A DNA stretch of 64,000 nucleotides, taken from Voacanga thouarsii (Eukaryota; Streptophyta; Magnoliopsida; Gentianales; Apocynaceae). The notes beneath the pieces are model-generated. The model worked only from the letters and a program-made list of their open reading frames with translations. It made no database searches and was not told where the DNA came from. Position numbers and translations under genes: made by a program. Shown piece by piece: positions 60,030 through 64,000 of the stretch (positions are counted from its first letter, which is position 1; every line of letters starts with the position of its first letter). Location of the stretch: NCBI GenBank assembly GCA_026120185.1, contig JANUWF010001937.1:2914001-2978000 (forward strand), read 5' to 3'.

Positions 60030-61310
60030 ACGATGAGGCTATTGCTAACATGTATGCAGATAAATGGTAAGTAGCAGTAGATGCTGAGATTAAGTTTATG
60101 TATTTCAATCAAGTCTGGGATCTTCTCATTGCACTTGAAGAGATTAAACCCAATGGTGCAAGTGCATATACAAGACAAAGAGATGTACAGATGGAAAGAT
60201 AGAAACCTATAATGTAAGGTTAGTTGCAAAAGGTTACACTTAGAAAAAAAGGGATGATTATGAGAAGACCTTTTCACCTGTTGTTATGCTTAAGTTTATC
60301 CACGTTGTCTTGACCATTACATATCATTATTACTATAAGATGTGGTAAATAGATATTAAGATAGCCTTTCTAACTGGCTATCTTAGAGAACACATCTATT
60401 TGACCCAGCCTAAAATTTTTTTTGCAAAAGGCCATGGACATATGGTCTCCAAGTTTTAGAAGTCTATTTATAGACTTAAATAAGCATCATTTGTATGGAA
60501 AAAAACACTTTAAGAAAACTGTAAAGTCTTGTGGTTCATGCATAATATAGATGAACAATGTATATATACAAAGTTAAATAGAAACAATGTGCCCTTTATG
60601 GTACTTTATGCAGATGACATTCTACTCAATGAAAATGTTGTTAGGATAGTGTCATCTATAAAGGTTTTGCTATTGAGTTAATTTAGCATGAAGGATATAT
60701 GAGAAGCTACCTACATTCTTAGTATAAAGCTTCTTAGAGATATGAAGCAAAAAATATTAGGTTTATCCCAATTTACTTATATTAACAAGATATTGGCTAA
60801 GTTTAGCATGGATCAGTGTAAAGGGATAATCATACCCTGTAGGTGCGGATTGACCATATCTTCTAAACAGTATCTTAAGGCACAGGAAGAAAAGGAAAGA
60901 ATAAGTAGGGTTCCCTATACTTCGGCAGTAGGAAGTCTCATATATGCTATGCTTTGTTCAAGGCCAAATATCTGATTTGCTTCAGCGTGGCTAGTAGATA
61001 TTAGTCAAACATAGGGCAAGTTGTAAAATATATACTCAAGTCTCTTAAGAGAACAAGGGATTATATACTTATCTATAGAGCTATGATTTAATTCCTACCG
61101 GTTATACTGATTCAGACTTCTAGGTGGATAAAAATTAAAGAAAATCCATTAGTGGATATATTTTCACTTTGTTTGAAGAGACTATTTCATAGAAAGGTGT
61201 TAAGCAATCTTGCATTGTTGCTTTCACCATGGAAGCTAAATATGTGACATCATTAAAAGTTTCAAAAGAAGCAGTTTGGCTCTAAAAGTTCCTCACAGAA
61301 CTAAGATTTG
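60030..61310 (+). pseudogene. Copia reverse transcriptase and RNase H remnant
   Basis: RT motifs in order across shifted frames: CTDGKIETYNVRLVAKGYT near 60190, DYEKTFSPVVMLKFI near 60260, YLREHIYLTQP near 60390, and the catalytic FMVLYADDILLNE near 60597 (Y-A-D-D, the copia form is usually YVDD). An open stretch at 60742-60975 has LSQFTYINKILAKFSMD and PYTSAVGSLIYAMLCSRP. RNase H-like text (GYTDSDF, RKSISGYIFTL, TMEAKYVTSLKVSKEAVWL) follows to about 61300, where a hAT remnant begins. Multiple stops; inactive. Confidence 0.88.
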
Positions 61311-62690
61311 TGTCATAAATGGACAAGCCTATTACTGGCATTGCTATGTGGACCGGCTCGCACTATTTCGGGCTCTGCCCAAGGACCAGCCCTTGGTTTA
61401 TGCGGGCCAGTCCCACAATAATGCAGGCCGGTCCTTGCCGGACCTAGGGCTTCTGGCTATGCCGTGAGGCCCGTGGGCTGGGCCTGGGCCTTTTTTTTTT
61501 CTTTCTTTATTTTCCCCCCACTTAATTCGATTACAAATTTTAATGTTCAATTATTTTATAATTTTTTATTATTACTTAAATAACAAGATTGTTTAAAATC
61601 ATAAAAAAGCTTCCTTGAAGTGGTGCGGGTTTGGATTGAACCCATACCAGTTTTATTAATTAATAAAATAAAGATTACATAATAGGAGGACTTGATGCCT
61701 AAACCTCTTAAAAATATTACAATGATCAAATTTTAAAAATAGAATAACTATTCTAAAAATTAAATTAAACAATTACATTATATTACTTATTCTAAGTTCC
61801 TAATTATTTGAATACTAAACTAACTATTTGACTAACCCCATTGATTATCTGAGTCATCATAAAAAATTTACAAATTGGTCGTCTTATCTTCGACTACGAA
61901 CTAACAACTGTAACATATTAACATCTCCAAAGTATGAGGAGCCAATCTAGATCTTCTTTTATCAATTGTTCAAGCGCTCTCACTAAAAACGCTTTTCAAT
62001 GGCACTGTGGAGATAGGTAGTGTCAAAAGATCGCATGCCATTTTAGATAAAATGGGATATTGACTTACATGAGCCTTCCACTAACCACAAATGTTAAAAT
62101 GTTGATCCTCAGTTGCTACCAAAGGCTACATCTCGTAAATTGCCATCTTATTATAGGCGGTAGATGATCTTTTTTACACTTCATGATACCCCATGGATTA
62201 AATACTGATGAAACCGAAGAGGTAGATATTCGTGGTAGTTGAAATTAACTACTAGATGATGATGATGAACCTTGCCTACTTAAAGTAGTAGAACTAGAAC
62301 AAGAAGACTCAAACTTATACAAATTATGCATGTTAGATAGAGCTTTAGTCATTTTATCTTTTATATCTTTTATCATATATTACCTAAGTGATTAAGATTT
62401 ATCAATATCTAATGTTTCATATCGATATTCAATAATACTATAAAATCTTTTTGTTTTTACTCGAGGATCCTTTCACAATGCCATACAATATAAAATAGGA
62501 ATGTCTTCATAACATTTTTTATATTTTTCAAACGTGCTTCTTATAAAATAACCATATTGGGGATGCTTCATATACTCACCAAAAATATGAGCTACCTTAG
62601 CAAGTGTTGGAAGAATATGATGAGTAGTAGGATAATAAGATCCCAATAAAAGTTTAGTTGCTTATTTAAAAGTAAATAAAAATGTTGAAA
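61311..62690 (-). mobile_element. hAT transposon remnant inserted near the copia 3' end
   Basis: Minus strand from about 62690: LLGSYYPTTHHILPTLAKVA, FGEYMKHPQYGYFIRSTFEK and DIPILYCMAL-KDPRVK match the pre-dimerisation part of Ac-like hAT transposases. Near 61960-62060 SKMACDLLTLPISTVPLKS and, after a stop, TIDKRRSRLAPHTLEMLI match the C-terminal dimerisation domain (usual STVASESAFS altered). The GC-rich block at 61350-61490 (GGGCTGGGCCTGGGCC) looks like a hAT subterminal region. The N-terminal half, including any BED finger, is missing and no clean terminal repeats or duplication were found. Confidence 0.7.
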
Positions 62691-62701
62691 GTGCAATACT
62701 G

Positions 62702-64000
62702 TTGGAATATATGCCCTCAAGACTAGTTTATCTGATTTAATTATCGAATTTATTAATAAAAGAATTCATTCTCAAAATTTATGTGTGAATTTACATTTTA
62801 TTTGTGTACGATTTTCATTTGGAAAGGACCCATTGTGTTCAAATAAGTGATCCATGTGAATGGTGGTCTTTCACAGTAAGGTATGGATCACGGGTTACTT
62901 AGCACATAAATATTTGTTCTTAGCCGATTGATGAGAATGAGAATCTCATCATGTATAGGTTATTATGTTATAAATTCTAAATAGGGAATGGCTTACCTTT
63001 AGCCAGTGAATAGTCCACTCACTTTATAGTATGAGCGTATTTCGAATACGTAGAATAGGACCTGTAAGAGTGGTTTCTAGAAGTACTATTTAAAAGAAAC
63101 CCTGACTATTACTGCTATAGTGTGGACTAATACTCTACCGCTTGAGTATGAGTTGGTAGTTTAACGAAGCTAGAAGTATATACTTTGATATACTGTAGTT
63201 GAGGTTCTTTTGTAGAACCAATAAATACTCGTATGTTGGATATATGTGACTAGTTAGTTAAGACAAACTTGTACAATATAGCTTCTATGCTATATCGTCC
63301 ATTGTGACTGTTTAAATGATCTAATTATCCAGGGCCCTGAAGAACATAACTTGGTTGTTTACTTTAGGGTAGCTCCCTTGGAAAGTGAAAATATTCCAGG
63401 AGTCATGGATCATTGGACTAAAGGTCTAAGGATGGTAGATGCCTATTAAAGAGGTATTAGTACACTCTTCCGCTCTAATTACACAGCGACGCGTAGAGGG
63501 GTATTTTAGTCATTACACCTGTAGGTCAAAAACTTTGCTAACACAGCATTGTCCTTGGAGTCAATATTTTCTTATAGTAATTTTAGAAAATATTTAAGAT
63601 GCAAAATATAACTATTTATATAGAAGGGGTATTTTGGTCATTTTAGTAGCCAAGGCGATGTGTCTTTTGGTCCCTGAAATGGCCCTTAAGTCATGAAAGA
63701 TTTGGGTTAAGGAATTGGTCTTGATATTTATGCATTTTATTTTATTTTATTAGCCTGATTTATTATTAGACTAGAATAAAAGAAAAGGTCCGAGAAAGAT
63801 TATTTATTTTATCTAGTTTATTTGGTTAATTAATTTTTTAGGGCCCAAGGCCTAGATTGAATAATTAGAAAAGTATTCTGGATACAAACTAGATAAATGG
63901 TATGAAATTTTATATTGGTTTATTTGGGCTTGTTAATTATTTGTTGGGTTGTTTAATAAAGTTCAGAAAATAAATAATTGAGATTTATAATTTATGGGTG
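62702..64000 (+). mobile_element. Copia 3' LTR, running off the window
   Basis: Starts TGTTGGAATATATGCCCTC, a common start for plant copia LTRs, and shares sequence with 48155-49497 from about 63165 on. The left end is intact; the right end lies beyond the window. No coding sequence. Confidence 0.8.

Noticed and set aside
61276..61467. 63-codon plus-strand frame near the copia end
   Set aside because: Its start belongs to out-of-frame RNase H sequence and its end to the GC-rich hAT subterminal region.

Overview
This window looks like a stretch of nuclear DNA from a flowering plant (probably a eudicot, on AT-richness alone; species not determinable). I found no intact host gene. Almost everything recognisable is transposable element: Ty3/gypsy and Ty1/copia LTR retrotransposons, hAT and CACTA DNA transposons, and a plant-mobile-domain (PMD) gene remnant. 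They are nested in one another, and nearly all coding parts are broken by stops and frameshifts. LTRs belong to several families, two of them with unusually long LTRs (over 4 kb).

Region by region. (1) About 370-9105, minus strand: one PMD pseudogene cut into three pieces by two solo LTRs (1036-2592, target duplication ATAAG; 3458-7716, target duplication GGTTG). (2) 9106-11888: A-rich and AT-rich DNA with a promoter-like motif, a ~51-bp repeat and TA/CA microsatellites. (3) 11889-19614: a 7.7-kb hAT element with both terminal inverted repeats, a decayed BED-zinc-finger transposase on the minus strand, a two-period minisatellite and exon-like fragments of unknown origin. (4) 19623-23085: about 20 copies of a ~152-bp satellite, then more ~51-bp repeats. 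(5) 23086-23991: an orphan CACTA transposon end inside a gypsy gag-protease remnant. (6) 23992-27116: a truncated gypsy LTR fused to (7) a large chromovirus-like gypsy element, 27117-48154. That element's 5' LTR holds a 4.4-kb solo LTR (30177-34583, target duplication CTACT). Its leader holds a 5S rRNA-derived sequence. Its pol is internally deleted. Its 3' LTR holds a tandem LTR-internal-LTR-internal-LTR non-coding retroelement (41633-47190, target duplication TACCT). (8) 48155-64000: a decayed copia element (PBS at 49500, zinc knuckle, protease, integrase, RT and RNase H from 58431, 3' LTR from 62702). A pol-less gypsy element (about 50482-58430) has inserted into it, and that element's 3' LTR carries a 476-bp hAT MITE (target duplication GTTAAATT). 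A second hAT transposase remnant (about 61311-62690) sits in the 3' part of the copia.

The relative order of events can be read from the nesting. The copia and PMD remnants are oldest. Gypsy elements landed in them, and solo LTRs, the tandem LTR element and MITEs landed last. The points most worth checking are the three-LTR tandem element, the 5S-derived insert, Pol III-like A/B boxes at the same place in LTRs of more than one family, the PMD gene split by solo LTRs, and the exon-like fragments carried by the hAT element. I see no evidence of a novel enzymatic or defence system. Boundaries given with 'about' are read by eye from sequence similarity between copies within this window.
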